DNA of 5,153 bases, taken from positions 1 to 5,153 of the forward strand of contig JAEWYD010000351.1 in NCBI GenBank assembly GCA_023462275.1. Reading direction: 5' to 3'. The DNA comes from Actinomycetes bacterium (GTDB lineage Bacteria; Actinomycetota; Actinomycetes; Actinomycetales; Cellulomonadaceae). Shown one piece after another: positions 5,104 through 5,153 of the stretch. Under the pieces are notes generated by a model. The model saw nothing but the letters and a program-made list of their open reading frames with translations, was not told the origin of the DNA and ran no database searches. Numbering within the stretch: the stretch's first letter is position 1; each line of letters starts with the position of its first letter. The translations under genes and the position numbers were made by a program.

Positions 5104-5153
5104 GGGGCGGGGGGGCCCCCGGGGGGCCCCCCGGGGGGGGGGGCCCCGGGGCG
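5104..5153. other. G/C homopolymer ladder, probable contig-end artefact
   Basis: The last bases consist almost only of alternating runs: G7 (5109-5115), C5, G6, C6, G11 (5133-5143), C4 and G4. Such self-complementary G/C ladders typically arise from low-quality poly-G reads joined at a contig end. I do not treat it as genomic. Confidence 0.65.

Larger units (their letters stand above)
4747..5153. other. Gene-free region of about 400 bp with three palindromes
   Basis: No reading frame here has convincing codon bias; open frames use disfavoured codons such as CTT, GAT, CGA and AAA. The GC content of 4860-5050 is visibly lower than in the genes, as expected for regulatory DNA. Three dyads stand out: CGCTCCCGGGAGCG (4802-4815, perfect), CGGGGA-AG-TCCCCG (4900-4913) and GCTTTCC-AC-GGAAAGC (5012-5027). 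A -35-like CTGACA lies at 4988-4993 on the plus strand but has no matching -10. This may be the upstream region of a gene beyond the right edge. Confidence 0.6.

Noticed and set aside
1..5153. tRNA, rRNA, CRISPR arrays or transposase genes
   Set aside because: None seen on either strand: no regularly spaced repeats with unique spacers, no cloverleaf, no transposase motifs.

Overview
The window is about 5.1 kb of very GC-rich DNA, roughly three quarters G+C by eye. Coding regions show strong G/C preference at the third codon position, and several starts are GTG or TTG. It carries a pair of small genes known from Actinobacteria: an excisionase-type HTH protein next to a tiny Lys/Arg-rich ribosomal protein, bS22. 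This points to a high-GC actinobacterium. A Cellulomonadaceae-like relative within the Micrococcales is my guess, but the sequence alone does not prove the family.

Left part (1-935), minus strand. A 77-aa helix-turn-helix gene (418-651) lies upstream of a 32-aa bS22-type gene (93-191). This order matches the Rv0500A-Rv0500B pair of Mycobacterium tuberculosis, from memory. The intergenic DNA here is unusually rich in structure. It holds a 19-bp perfect inverted repeat with nested hairpins between the two genes, a candidate promoter for the HTH gene, a 20-bp imperfect inverted repeat of distinctly lower GC content, a 27-bp direct repeat, and a likely terminator hairpin just after bS22.

Middle (936-4347). 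A class I/AcuC-type histone-deacetylase-fold gene (minus, 936-2132) is divergent from a two-gene potassium uptake operon (plus). The operon encodes a KtrB/TrkH-type channel subunit (2265-3632) and its KtrA-type RCK regulatory subunit (3625-4347), which overlaps it by 8 nt. The 132-bp divergent region carries two perfect copies of a 13-bp direct repeat. The core of that repeat, CGTCCCAC, recurs in the intergenic DNA of the left part but was not found inside any gene here. That makes it a candidate operator, or else a dispersed intergenic repeat.

Right part (4348-5153). An uncharacterised coiled-coil protein gene (minus, 4354-4746) converges on ktrA with only 6 bp between the stop codons. Beyond it lie about 400 bp with no convincing gene but three short palindromes. 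The last ~50 bases alternate pure runs of G and C, which looks like a sequencing or assembly artefact at a contig end rather than biology.

How the genes work together: KtrB and KtrA form one K+ uptake system. The deacetylase is probably metabolic (AcuC-like, acting on acetyl-CoA synthetase), and only a shared promoter region links it to K+ uptake. I see no CRISPR array, tRNA, rRNA or transposon, and no clearly new multi-gene system. The most unusual signals are the intergenic repeats and the recurrent CGTCCCAC motif.
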